The notes under the pieces were generated by a model, which saw nothing but the letters and a program-made list of their open reading frames with translations, was not told the DNA's origin and ran no database searches. A stretch of DNA of 64,000 bases from JACQFK01 sp964619955 (lineage in GTDB: Bacteria; Planctomycetota; MHYJ01; JACPRB01), in the NCBI GenBank assembly GCA_964619955.1, contig CAZUJF010000020.1, positions 32,656 to 96,655 of the forward strand, read 5' to 3'. The position numbers were made by a program, and so were the translations under genes. Position 1 is the stretch's first letter. Each line of letters opens with the position of its first letter. Below are positions 27,537 through 35,084 of the stretch, one piece after another.

Positions 27537-28040
27537 ATGAAGACCCTGCTGTGGCTGCCCTTCCTGCTGGCGCTCCCCGCCGGGGCGCAGGCCCAGGACG
27601 ACGAGCGTCTGGCGCGCATCCTGGAACGCATCGAGCGCGAAATCCGCGCCTCCCACACGCGGCTCCGGGAGGAGATCCGCGAACTCATCCGGGCCGAACT
27701 GGCGGCGAAGCCCGGGGAGAAACCCGCGCCGCGCCCGGCCCCGGCGCCCGTGAAACGGAAGGCCACCCTCGGCATCACCGCCGGCGATCTCAGCGAGCAG
27801 GAGCGCAAGGCCGCGGGCATCGGCGGCGGCCTGAAAGTGGAGGAGGTCCGCGGCCCCGCCGAGAAGGCGGGAATGAAGCCCGGGGACATCCTGGTCGAGC
27901 TCGACGGCGAGGCCGTGACCGAGGAGCGCATCGGCGAGATCCTCTCGCGGCACCGGCCCGGGGACACCGTCGCCGTCGTCGTCGTCCGCGGAAAGAAACG
28001 GGAGACGCTCCAGCTGACGCTGGGCGAGCGCCGAGATTAG
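27537..28040 (+). CDS. Secreted single-PDZ-domain protein
   Basis: 167 residues from the ATG at 27537, preceded by GGGAGGA. A signal peptide (cleavage near AQAQDD, about 18-20) is followed by a charged helical segment (20-65), a Pro-rich linker and a PDZ domain (75-167) with ATLGITAGDLSEQE, GPAEKAGMKPGDIL and VVRGKKRETLQLTLG. It has no protease domain. The same plan (signal, charged helix, PDZ) recurs in the longer protein at 28826, so the two are paralogues. The TAG stop lies at the first base of repeat copy 2. Confidence 0.82.
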   Translation: MKTLLWLPFLLALPAGAQAQDDERLARILERIEREIRASHTRLREEIRELIRAELAAKPGEKPAPRPAPAPVKRKATLGITAGDLSEQERKAAGIGGGLKVEEVRGPAEKAGMKPGDILVELDGEAVTEERIGEILSRHRPGDTVAVVVVRGKKRETLQLTLGERRD

Positions 28041-28115
28041 TGGTGAGTCTGCTCTCATTCCGCAGGTGCCCGCCGGTGCGGGCAACCTGCGGGATGAAGC
28101 AAGTCGAACCATTAG
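28038..28115. repeat. Palindromic repeat, family 1, copy 2
   Basis: TAGTGGTGAGTC at the left end and AGTCGAACCATTAG at the right. CATTCCGCAGGTGCCCGC pairs with GCGGGCAACCTGCGGGATG around a CGGT loop. It begins with the stop codon of the PDZ gene. Relative to copy 1 the stem has several compensating changes, which argues that the RNA or cruciform structure matters. Confidence 0.75.
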
Positions 28116-28166
28116 TCTCTTCTCCCGCCCGGTTTGGCCGATATACTACCCATACGGGGTAGGACT

Positions 28167-28781
28167 ATGACGACACAAAGCTTTTACACGCCGCCCAAGG
28201 CCGCCGAGATGCTCGCCTGCACGGAGGCCGAGATCATCGAGTACATCAAGAGCGGCCAGCTCAAGGCGGCGTTCATGGCGAACATCGCCAATTACGTGAT
28301 CACCCATAACGACCTGATGGCCTTCGTCAAGGTCACCCGCAATTTCAAGACGATGCAGAAGATGCTCACGCGGCGCATCGTCATCATCGACCGGGATCCC
28401 AAGGTGCACGACATCATGCGCATGGAGCTCGGGCGCCAGGGCTTCGAGGTGAAGGTGGCCACCACCGAACGCGAGGTGGCCTTCCTTTCCGACGAATACC
28501 AGCCCGACGTGATCTGCGTGCACCTGGGGGCCACGACCCGGGAGAAGGACCCCGTGAAGGGGAGCCTCGAAAAGGCCCGCGCCCAGTACAAGACCTTCAT
28601 CGTGCTCTACCACAACTACGCGTCCCACATCGCCGCCGGCCCCGAGGTGTCGGCCCAGGTCAGGGCCGTCAACGCGGACGTCGTGGTGGTGCTGGACCGC
28701 GGGGTCACGCCGCTGGTGGATGCGGTGCGGTCCCGCTTCGGCCTGAAAACCACCGTCGCCCCGAGAAAACCGCTCGCATAG
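28167..28781 (+). CDS. HTH (excisionase-type) plus degenerate receiver domain protein
   Basis: 204 residues from the ATG at 28167, with TATACT at 28142-28147 and a GGGGTAGGA stretch before it. Residues 1-65 form a MerR/excisionase-like helix-turn-helix (YTPPKAAEMLACTEAEIIEY, then the IKSGQLKAAF wing). Residues 75-195 have the receiver fold (RRIVIIDRDPKVHDIMRMEL), but where a receiver has its phosphorylated Asp (usually VLLD) it reads VICVHLG, so the acceptor is lost. It probably acts as a DNA-binding or scaffold protein controlled by something other than phosphorylation. The partner is unknown. Confidence 0.75.
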   Translation: MTTQSFYTPPKAAEMLACTEAEIIEYIKSGQLKAAFMANIANYVITHNDLMAFVKVTRNFKTMQKMLTRRIVIIDRDPKVHDIMRMELGRQGFEVKVATTEREVAFLSDEYQPDVICVHLGATTREKDPVKGSLEKARAQYKTFIVLYHNYASHIAAGPEVSAQVRAVNADVVVVLDRGVTPLVDAVRSRFGLKTTVAPRKPLA

Positions 28782-28825
28782 GCGCTCGCGCCCGCGTATA
28801 AACCGCAGTGTCAGCTGGAGGGGTT

Positions 28826-30073
28826 ATGACGTCGCTCCGTTCGATGATCCTGGTGCTTCCGTTCCTCCTGGCGTCCGTGCCCGTCTGGGCCCAGGACGAC
28901 AAGCTCAAGCGGGATCTGCTCCGCGAGGTCGAGAAGCGCCTCAAACAGGAAGAAGAGCGCCTGCTCCGCGACATCGAGAAGGCGATCGACGAGGAGCTCG
29001 GACGGCGCCCCGCCAGACCCGCGCCCGCGGAGACCCCGAAGGCTCCGGCCCGCAAACCCCGCGGCTTCCTCGGCGTGCGCAGCGGGGATCTGACCGACGA
29101 AGAGAAGAAGGACCTCGGCATCAAAGGCGGCATCCGGGTGATCGAGGTCGTGAAGGGCGGCCCCGCCGAGCAGGGGGGGCTGGAGGCCGACGACGTCATC
29201 ACGGGCTTCGACGGCCGCCCCGTGGACTCCCCGCAGGAGATCCCCGCCCTCGTGCAGGGGGCCGGTCCGGGCGCGAAGGTGAAGGTCGACTACCTCCGCG
29301 AAGGCAAGAAGCGCACGGCGACGATCACGCTGGGGGTCCATCCCGCGGACGCCGAAGCCGCGCCGGCTCCGAAGAAGGAGCAGGGCAAGGCGGAGGAGGA
29401 TCTGCGGGAGCGGCTCCGCAAATTCGCCGACAAGAAGGACAAGCCCGCGGAGCCGAAGCCGGAGGAGCCCCAGGCGAAGAAGCCCGCCAAGCCCAAGAAG
29501 GCCCCGGCGCCCGAGGGCGGCGAGGAGGATTTCTTCGCCTTCGACGAGGACACCTTCGAGCAGTTCAAGGGGCTCTTCGAACAGTTCGGCGTGGAGCCCG
29601 AGCAGTTCTTCGAGAAGGGCGACGACGGCCGCTACCGCTTCGGCGGCGACTTCAAGGAGCTCTTTAAGAACTTCAATTTCGAGCGCTTCAAGGAGCTGCT
29701 GCCCAAGATGGAACGCCCGGAGGAGGCGCCGGCGCCCCGCCGCCCGGCGGAACCGAAGAAGGCGGCCCCTCCCGCGGGACCGCGCCCCTGGCTGGGCCTG
29801 CAGCCCGACGAACTCTCCGAGGAACTCCGGGCCCAGCTGGACCTGCCCGGGGGCCTGCTGGTGGCCGAGGTGCTGCCCGGCAGCCCGGCGGAAAAGGCCG
29901 GCGTGAAGAAGAACGACATCCTCGCCAAGATCGACGGGAAGGCCGTCACCGGCGAGGAGAGCCTGGCGGCGTTCATGAAGTCCGCGAAGATCGGCCAGGA
30001 GGCCACCTTGACGCTCGTCCGCAAGTCCAAGGAGCTCACGCTCAAGGTCGTCGTCGGCGAACGCAAGGATTAG
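28826..30073 (+). CDS. Secreted two-PDZ protein with acidic linker
   Basis: 415 residues from the ATG at 28826, preceded by GGAGGGG; a -10-like TATAAA lies at 28797-28802. A signal peptide (to about VWAQDD, 22-24) and a charged helix lead to PDZ1 (about 65-165; GFLGVRSGDLTDEE, GPAEQGGLEADDVI), then a long Lys/Pro/Glu-rich linker and a phenylalanine-rich acidic segment (about 220-310; repeated FEQF and FKEL motifs). PDZ2 follows (about 320-415; PWLGLQPDELSEEL, SPAEKAGVKKNDIL). There is no catalytic domain. It is likely an envelope scaffold or adaptor, perhaps for the HtrA downstream. Confidence 0.82.
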   Translation: MTSLRSMILVLPFLLASVPVWAQDDKLKRDLLREVEKRLKQEEERLLRDIEKAIDEELGRRPARPAPAETPKAPARKPRGFLGVRSGDLTDEEKKDLGIKGGIRVIEVVKGGPAEQGGLEADDVITGFDGRPVDSPQEIPALVQGAGPGAKVKVDYLREGKKRTATITLGVHPADAEAAPAPKKEQGKAEEDLRERLRKFADKKDKPAEPKPEEPQAKKPAKPKKAPAPEGGEEDFFAFDEDTFEQFKGLFEQFGVEPEQFFEKGDDGRYRFGGDFKELFKNFNFERFKELLPKMERPEEAPAPRRPAEPKKAAPPAGPRPWLGLQPDELSEELRAQLDLPGGLLVAEVLPGSPAEKAGVKKNDILAKIDGKAVTGEESLAAFMKSAKIGQEATLTLVRKSKELTLKVVVGERKD

Positions 30074-30108
30074 GGAATCCCGGCGGCCCGGACGGCGTCT
30101 CATGCTTT

Positions 30109-30159
30109 GGGCGAACCCTCCTTCGCACCTGCGGGGGTGTGCTACGGAGGGTTTCGCCC
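30109..30159. repeat. Hairpin repeat, family 2, copy 2
   Basis: GGGCGAACCCTCC (30109-30121) faces GGAGGGTTTCGCCC (30146-30159) with one bulge. The core CCCTCCTTCGC..GCTACGGAGGG has the same 3x3 internal loop as the copy at 15669. Confidence 0.5.
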
Positions 30160-30192
30160 GCCGAAAAAATTCCGGCGAATTTTTCGGCGGGC
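30156..30192 (+). terminator. Strong terminator-like hairpin
   Basis: Bases 30156-30172 (GCCCGCCG, six A, TTC) pair with 30177-30192 (GAATTTTTCGGCGGGC) around CGGC, giving about 16 bp with an A-rich left and T-rich right arm. It could terminate in both directions, after the PDZ gene and before the sigma gene. It shares bases 30156-30159 with the preceding hairpin, so the two exclude each other at the base. Confidence 0.6.
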
Positions 30193-30260
30193 TCAACCTT
30201 TTGGCATCCCATGATACTCATCCATCGGATTCCCCCGCCTGAAGCGGGGGGGAGGGGCGT

Positions 30261-30266
30261 TAGAAT
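30261..30266 (+). promoter_or_regulatory. -10 box of the ECF sigma gene
   Basis: TAGAAT, 37 bases before the ATG at 30304. A GC hairpin (TCCCCCGC with GCGGGGGGA, 30231-30252) stands directly upstream of it, where -35 contacts would be made. Confidence 0.35.
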
Positions 30267-30303
30267 CATGCTGAGACTCGAAACGGAGCGCACGGGAGCA
30301 CGG

Positions 30304-30897
30304 ATGCCGGATGAGACCGAGGCGGACCTGATCCGCCGCTGCCAGCAGGGCCAGGAGGACGCGTTCAAGGTCCTCGTGGAGCGCTACCAGCGCCGCGTCT
30401 ACTGGATCGCCCACAACATGCTGGGCAACTACGAATCCGCCAAGGAGATCGCCCAGGAGGCCTTCATCCGGGTCTTCAAGAACGTCGCGCGCTTCGACGT
30501 CAAAAAGAACTTCTACACCTGGCTCTACCAGATCTCCGTGAATCTGTGCATCGACCGGCTGCGCCGGAAGTCCAACGGCCGGACCGTGGGCCTGGACGGC
30601 CTCGGGACCATGGCCGACCCCGCCCCCCGCGATCCGGTGGAGGCCGGCGAGCGCACCGAGACCCGGCAGCGGGTGCATCGGGCGCTGGACCGGCTGCCGC
30701 CCAAATACAAGGCGGTGCTCACGCTGCGGGACATCCAGGGGTTCAGCTGCGAGGAGATCGCCGAGATCGTGGACTGCTCGAACGCCACGGTCCGCTGGCG
30801 CATCCACCGGGCCCGGCAGCTCTTCAAGGCGGTCTGGGAGGGGAAGCCCGTGGAAATCGTCGGGGACGGTGATGCGGAGCCCCACGAACCGGTCTGA
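30304..30897 (+). CDS. ECF-type RNA polymerase sigma factor
   Basis: 197 residues. Sigma region 2 (about 15-85) has FKVLVERYQRRVYWIA and ESAKEIAQEAFIRVFKN with the core-binding and -10 recognition helices; region 4 (about 130-180) has LPPKYKAVLTLRDIQGFSCE followed by the HTH of region 4.2. The ATG at 30304 has GGGAG upstream; a longer in-frame start at 30268 is possible. The next gene encodes a zinc-finger anti-sigma factor, and HtrA proteases follow, so it most likely drives an envelope stress response. Confidence 0.93.
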   Translation: MPDETEADLIRRCQQGQEDAFKVLVERYQRRVYWIAHNMLGNYESAKEIAQEAFIRVFKNVARFDVKKNFYTWLYQISVNLCIDRLRRKSNGRTVGLDGLGTMADPAPRDPVEAGERTETRQRVHRALDRLPPKYKAVLTLRDIQGFSCEEIAEIVDCSNATVRWRIHRARQLFKAVWEGKPVEIVGDGDAEPHEPV

Positions 30898-30921
30898 TCC
30901 AACGCTCCGGGAAACGACCCG

Positions 30922-30927
30922 TATCAT
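30922..30927 (+). promoter_or_regulatory. -10 box of the anti-sigma gene
   Basis: TATCAT, 8 bases before the ATG at 30936. It suggests the anti-sigma gene can be expressed apart from the sigma gene from a leaderless transcript. Confidence 0.4.
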
Positions 30928-30935
30928 TTGCATCG

Positions 30936-31472
30936 ATGAATTGCGACGACGTCCATGACCTCCTCCCGCTCTTTGCGGGGGACGAGCTTCCGGCGGCGGA
31001 ACGCGAGCACGTGGAGGGCCACGTAGCGGTCTGTGGCGCCTGCGCGCGGGAGCTCGACCAGTACCGGGAGGCCCGTTCCGCGCTGGCCTCCCTCCGCGAA
31101 CCCTCCGTGCCGGCGGGCGGGTGGCGGACGGTGTGGGAGGGCGTCGAGGTGCAGGTCTTCCCCCGCCGGGACCCGCGGCGCGGCCGCTGGTTCGACGAGG
31201 TGCTGCGCTACGCCGCGCTCGCCCTGATCGGGGTCGCGATCGGCGTCGCGGCGCGGCACGCGGGCCGCCCCACCCGGCCCCCTGCGGAACGTCCGGGCGC
31301 CACGGCGGCGTTCGATGCCGGTCCGCTGCGGCCGGCCCACGAGGTCGGGACGGCGGTCCCCTACGAGCCGCTGCGGCCCGCCCCCCGCCTGCCTTCGCGG
31401 CCGGCGCTCCCTTCCGAATTCCATCTGCCCCGCGTGGAAGCCATCCCTGCGGGACTCGAGAAGGATTTCTAG
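30936..31472 (+). CDS. Zinc-finger (zf-HC2) membrane anti-sigma factor
   Basis: 178 residues. The N-terminal anti-sigma zinc site is HVEGHVAVCGACARE (about 24-38, H-x3-C-x2-C), which clamps the sigma factor in the cytosol. A membrane helix follows at about 92-108 (ALALIGVAIGVA), then a Pro-rich outer part (110-178). This topology suits regulated proteolysis by outer (HtrA-type) and intramembrane proteases. The next gene begins right after its stop codon. Confidence 0.88.
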   Translation: MNCDDVHDLLPLFAGDELPAAEREHVEGHVAVCGACARELDQYREARSALASLREPSVPAGGWRTVWEGVEVQVFPRRDPRRGRWFDEVLRYAALALIGVAIGVAARHAGRPTRPPAERPGATAAFDAGPLRPAHEVGTAVPYEPLRPAPRLPSRPALPSEFHLPRVEAIPAGLEKDF

Positions 31473-32465
31473 ATGCTGGTCCTGATCCTCTGGGCTCTTC
31501 AGGCCTCCGGCGAGAGCACGCTCCAGAAGCTTGAGCGGGAGATCGCGGAGGTCGTCGCGAAGGTCCGGCCCTGCGTGGTGCAGGTCCGGGCGGACGACGT
31601 GCATTTGTCCGGCATCTGCTGGGATCGCCAGGGCCATGTGGTGACCGCCGCCTCGGGGGTCGCCGGAGCCCGCGAGCTCTCGGTCTCGAATGCGGGAAAG
31701 CGCCTCGCGGCGAGGTTCCTCGCGAGCGACCGCCGCACGGGGGTCTCCGTCCTGCACGTCGAGGGCATCGAAGGCGCGGGGCCGCTGCTGGCGCCGGAGC
31801 TTCCGAAGGAGGGTCTGACCGCGCTCGTGATCGGAAACGCGTTCGGCCTGCGGGGCGGCGTCTCCCTGGGCACGCTCGCGGGGAAGGGCTGCTCCGTGCT
31901 CGTGGAGGGGCTCAAATTCGAGAATCTCCTGCAGTTCCACGTGACCGCCCAGCCGGGCGACGGGGGGGGCTTCGTGGCGGATTCCTCGGGACGGCTCCTG
32001 GGGATGCTGCATTCCGCGACGGCGGCCGCGGAGGGCCGGGTTTCGGATCTGCGCGAACTGCTGGTGCCGGGCGCGAGCCGCCGGGCGCCGGCGGTGGCGT
32101 ATGCGGTGCCGGCGGCGTGGATCCGGTTTTCGGCGGACCGCATCATCCGCCATGGCCGCATGGTTCGCGGGTGGATCGGGGCCGGTCTGCTGCCGGCGGG
32201 CGACGCGGTCCGGACGTCCCTGGGTCTGGCGCCCGGCGAGGGCGCCGAAGTGGCGCGGGTGGAGCGCGATTCGCCCGCGAAGCGCGCCGGACTCGAGGCG
32301 AAGGACGTGCTGCTGTCCTTCGACGGCTCCCCGGTGGGGGATCTCGAGGCGCTGCAGTGGAGGGTGGCCGCCTGCGAGGAACCCGTCACGGTGAAGATCG
32401 AATATTTCCGGGATCGTGAGCGGAGGGTGTCGGACCTGCGGATCGAGATTGATCCCCAGAGGTGA
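31473..32465 (+). CDS. HtrA-like pseudoprotease with PDZ domain
   Basis: 330 residues. A hydrophobic leader (1-12) precedes a trypsin-like domain that aligns with HtrA but lacks all three catalytic residues: the TNNHV site reads TAASGV (His to Ser61), the DxxTDLAVL site reads DRRTGVSVL (Asp to Gly90) and GNSGG reads GDGGG (Ser to Gly164). The PDZ domain (about 235-325) is intact, with SPAKRAGLEAKDVLLSFDG. It is therefore probably a sensor, inhibitor or subunit partner for the active HtrA encoded next to it. Its first codon abuts the anti-sigma stop. Confidence 0.85.
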   Translation: MLVLILWALQASGESTLQKLEREIAEVVAKVRPCVVQVRADDVHLSGICWDRQGHVVTAASGVAGARELSVSNAGKRLAARFLASDRRTGVSVLHVEGIEGAGPLLAPELPKEGLTALVIGNAFGLRGGVSLGTLAGKGCSVLVEGLKFENLLQFHVTAQPGDGGGFVADSSGRLLGMLHSATAAAEGRVSDLRELLVPGASRRAPAVAYAVPAAWIRFSADRIIRHGRMVRGWIGAGLLPAGDAVRTSLGLAPGEGAEVARVERDSPAKRAGLEAKDVLLSFDGSPVGDLEALQWRVAACEEPVTVKIEYFRDRERRVSDLRIEIDPQR

Positions 32466-32470
32466 GGCCG

Positions 32471-33613
32471 ATGGACAGGACTTTCAGAATCATCGTGGGC
32501 CTGGGCGTGCTGGCGGGCGGCATCGTCGCGGGCCTCGGACTCGGGAAGGGCTTCGAACCCGCGCCCGTCCAGGCGCAGCCGGCGGCGGTGTCGGGGGATT
32601 TGTCGGCGTTCCAGGAGGCGCTGGCCTCGGTGGCGGAGGCCGTCAGCCCCTCGGTGGTCCATATCACGACGCTGGTGAACGTCGCCGGGGAGGGCGAGCA
32701 GGCCACGGGCGTGGGTTCGGGCGTCGTCGCGGGCGCCGAGGGCCACATCCTGACCAACCATCACGTGGTGGAGGGGGCGGGCGCGCGGGGGCTGTTGCGC
32801 GTGCGCTTCTCCGACGGCCGCGAAGTCCCGGCCAAGGTCCTCGGCACGGACTCCGAGACCGATCTGGCGGTCCTGAAAATCGATCCCCGCGGGCTGCGCC
32901 TGTCCCCGCTGCGCTTCGCCGACGCCGCGTCGGTGAAGGTGGGGCACCTCTGCCTGGCGGTGGGCAGCCCCTTCGGGCTGAGCAATTCCGTGACGATGGG
33001 CACGGTGAGCGCCAAACACCGCAGCGCCCAGCTGAACCTGCCGTACCAGGATTTCATCCAGACGGATGCGGCGATCAATCCGGGGAATTCCGGCGGCGCC
33101 CTCGTGAACATCCGCGGCGAGCTCATCGGGATCAACGCCGCGATCGTGGCGGAATCGAGGGGCTCGGACGGCGTCGGCTTCGCGATCCCCTCGAACGTCG
33201 TGCGCTGGGTCTACGACCAGCTCGTGGCGCAGGGGAAGGTCCGCCGCGGCTTCCTCGGGGTGAAGTCCCTCGACTTCGGCGAGGATTTGCTGGAGTTCTA
33301 CCGCGAGCGGCACGGGGTGGGGGGCCGCGAGGAACTGCTCGCGTTTCTCGGCCTGAAGGAGCCGCGCGGCGTCGTGATCTTCGACATGGAGCGCAGCGGG
33401 CCGGCCGCGAAGGCGGGGATCCGGGACGGCGACGTCCTGCTCGAAATCGGCGGCAAGCCGGTCGCCAGCCAGAGCGACCTGCTCTTTAAGGTGGCGGAGT
33501 CCCTTCCGGGTTCGAAGGTCGCCGTGAAGGTGCTCCGGGACAAGAAGGAGCGCGAGTTCAGCGTCGAGCTGGGCGAGCGTCCGCCCGTGGATCTCCGGCG
33601 CCGGCGTCGATAA
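32471..33613 (+). CDS. HtrA/DegP-type serine protease
   Basis: 380 residues from the ATG at 32471 (AGAGGTG 7 bases upstream); the GTG at 32462, overlapping the previous stop, is the alternative. An N-terminal membrane anchor (about 6-24) precedes the protease domain with a full triad: H98 in TNHHVV, D131 in SETDLAVLK and S207 in NPGNSGGAL. One PDZ domain follows (about 260-365; GPAAKAGIRDGDVLLEIGG). A DegS/DegP-like envelope protease; with the sigma/anti-sigma pair upstream it may start anti-sigma cleavage or be a target of the sigma factor. Confidence 0.93.
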   Translation: MDRTFRIIVGLGVLAGGIVAGLGLGKGFEPAPVQAQPAAVSGDLSAFQEALASVAEAVSPSVVHITTLVNVAGEGEQATGVGSGVVAGAEGHILTNHHVVEGAGARGLLRVRFSDGREVPAKVLGTDSETDLAVLKIDPRGLRLSPLRFADAASVKVGHLCLAVGSPFGLSNSVTMGTVSAKHRSAQLNLPYQDFIQTDAAINPGNSGGALVNIRGELIGINAAIVAESRGSDGVGFAIPSNVVRWVYDQLVAQGKVRRGFLGVKSLDFGEDLLEFYRERHGVGGREELLAFLGLKEPRGVVIFDMERSGPAAKAGIRDGDVLLEIGGKPVASQSDLLFKVAESLPGSKVAVKVLRDKKEREFSVELGERPPVDLRRRRR

Positions 33614-33668
33614 AAACATCCTCCCGGTCCGGTGCCACGGCGCTGCCCATTTGATAAGCTCCTCTCCC

Positions 33669-35084
33669 ATGACGAACCCCGGGCTGCCGCTGCCCGCCCC
33701 CCGCCGGGCGCCGATCCTGGACCCCTTGTTCCGGCCCGCCGCGCTGGCCAACCGCGCCTTTCAGCGGGAGGTGGCGGCCTCCGGAGGCGCCGTCCCCGTG
33801 CGGCTCGCCCTTGAACAGGCGGACGGCTCGGTCTTCCACTTTTCGACGGCGGTGCTGCCGGCGGGGCATGCCCGTGAAGGGGCGAATCTGACGTACCTCG
33901 AACGCTATGTGAAGCTCCTGCTCTGGTCCCGGGGCGGTTTCCGCTTTCACTTTGACGGCCCCGCCGGACTGGCCGCCGCGCTCGCCGGACACTTTGCGGA
34001 GACGCCCACGGGCCGATTCGATTCGGAGATCATCGGCCGGCGCATCTACGACCATCCGATCGAAGTCGTCCGCACGAGTGCGCTCCCGGCGCCCCTCTCG
34101 CGCACCACGCCGCTGGGACGCCATCTCGACGGCTGCCGTATCGGCTTCGATCTCGGCGGCAGCGACCGAAAAGTCGCCGCCTTGATCGACGGCAAAGTCG
34201 TCTTCAGCGAGGAGACCGTCTGGGATCCCTATCCCCAGGCGGATCCGCAGTACCACCTCGACGGCATCCTGGATTCCCTCAAGAAAGCGGCCGCCCATCT
34301 GCCGCGCGTGGACGCCATCGGCGGCAGCGCGGCGGGCGTCTACGTCAACAACCGGGTCAAGGTGGCCTCCCTGTTCCGCGGGGTGCCGCCCGCGCTTTTC
34401 GACGCCCGCGTGAAGGACATGTTCCTCGACATCCGCAAGCTCTGGAACAACGTCCCGCTCGAGGTCGTGAACGACGGCGAGGTGACGGCGCTGGCCGGGG
34501 CCATGTCCCTCGGCAAGAACGGCGTGCTCGGCATCGCGCTGGGCACCAGCACCGCGGGGGGCTACGTGAACGCCGAGGGGAACATCACCTCCTGGCTGAA
34601 CGAGTTCGCGTTCGTGCCCTTCGACTACCATCCCGGCGCGCCGAAGGACGAATGGTCGGGGGACCGGGGCTGCGGGGCCCAGTATTTTTCGCAACAGGCG
34701 GTCGGACGCTTGCTGGCACCGGCCGGGATCACCCTGGATGCCGCCCTGCCGCTGCCGGAAAAGCTGAAAGAGGTTCAGGTTCTCATGTCGAAGGGGGACG
34801 GGCGCGCGCGGAACATCTACCAGTCGCTCGGGATCTACCTGGGCTACGGGATGGCGCACCTCGCCGACTTCTACGACTTCCAGCATGTGCTGGTGCTGGG
34901 CCGCGTGACGTCGGGCCCCGGCGGCGACGTGATGTTGCAGGAGGCACGCGAGGTGCTGGCGCTGGAGTTCCCCGAACTGGCCGCGCGCATCCGCTTCCAC
35001 ATGCCCGACGAGAAGGACAAGCGTCACGGGCAGGCCATCGCCGCGGCGAGTCTTCCGGCCTTGCCGGCCGGAGTGCCGGCGTGA
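33669..35084 (+). CDS. ROK family protein (sugar kinase fold)
   Basis: 471 residues. An unusual N-terminal region (1-155) precedes the ASKHA fold: IGFDLGGSDRKVA is phosphate loop 1, VVNDGEVTALAG holds the catalytic Asp of ROK kinases, and ALGTSTAGGY is the adenosine loop. The usual ROK zinc motif (CxCGxxGCxE) is not present; DRGCGAQYFS stands in its region. It could be a kinase for a sugar or amino sugar or a regulator; no HTH domain is seen. The PIG-L gene overlaps its stop, linking it to an N-acetyl amino sugar. Confidence 0.8.
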   Translation: MTNPGLPLPAPRRAPILDPLFRPAALANRAFQREVAASGGAVPVRLALEQADGSVFHFSTAVLPAGHAREGANLTYLERYVKLLLWSRGGFRFHFDGPAGLAAALAGHFAETPTGRFDSEIIGRRIYDHPIEVVRTSALPAPLSRTTPLGRHLDGCRIGFDLGGSDRKVAALIDGKVVFSEETVWDPYPQADPQYHLDGILDSLKKAAAHLPRVDAIGGSAAGVYVNNRVKVASLFRGVPPALFDARVKDMFLDIRKLWNNVPLEVVNDGEVTALAGAMSLGKNGVLGIALGTSTAGGYVNAEGNITSWLNEFAFVPFDYHPGAPKDEWSGDRGCGAQYFSQQAVGRLLAPAGITLDAALPLPEKLKEVQVLMSKGDGRARNIYQSLGIYLGYGMAHLADFYDFQHVLVLGRVTSGPGGDVMLQEAREVLALEFPELAARIRFHMPDEKDKRHGQAIAAASLPALPAGVPA

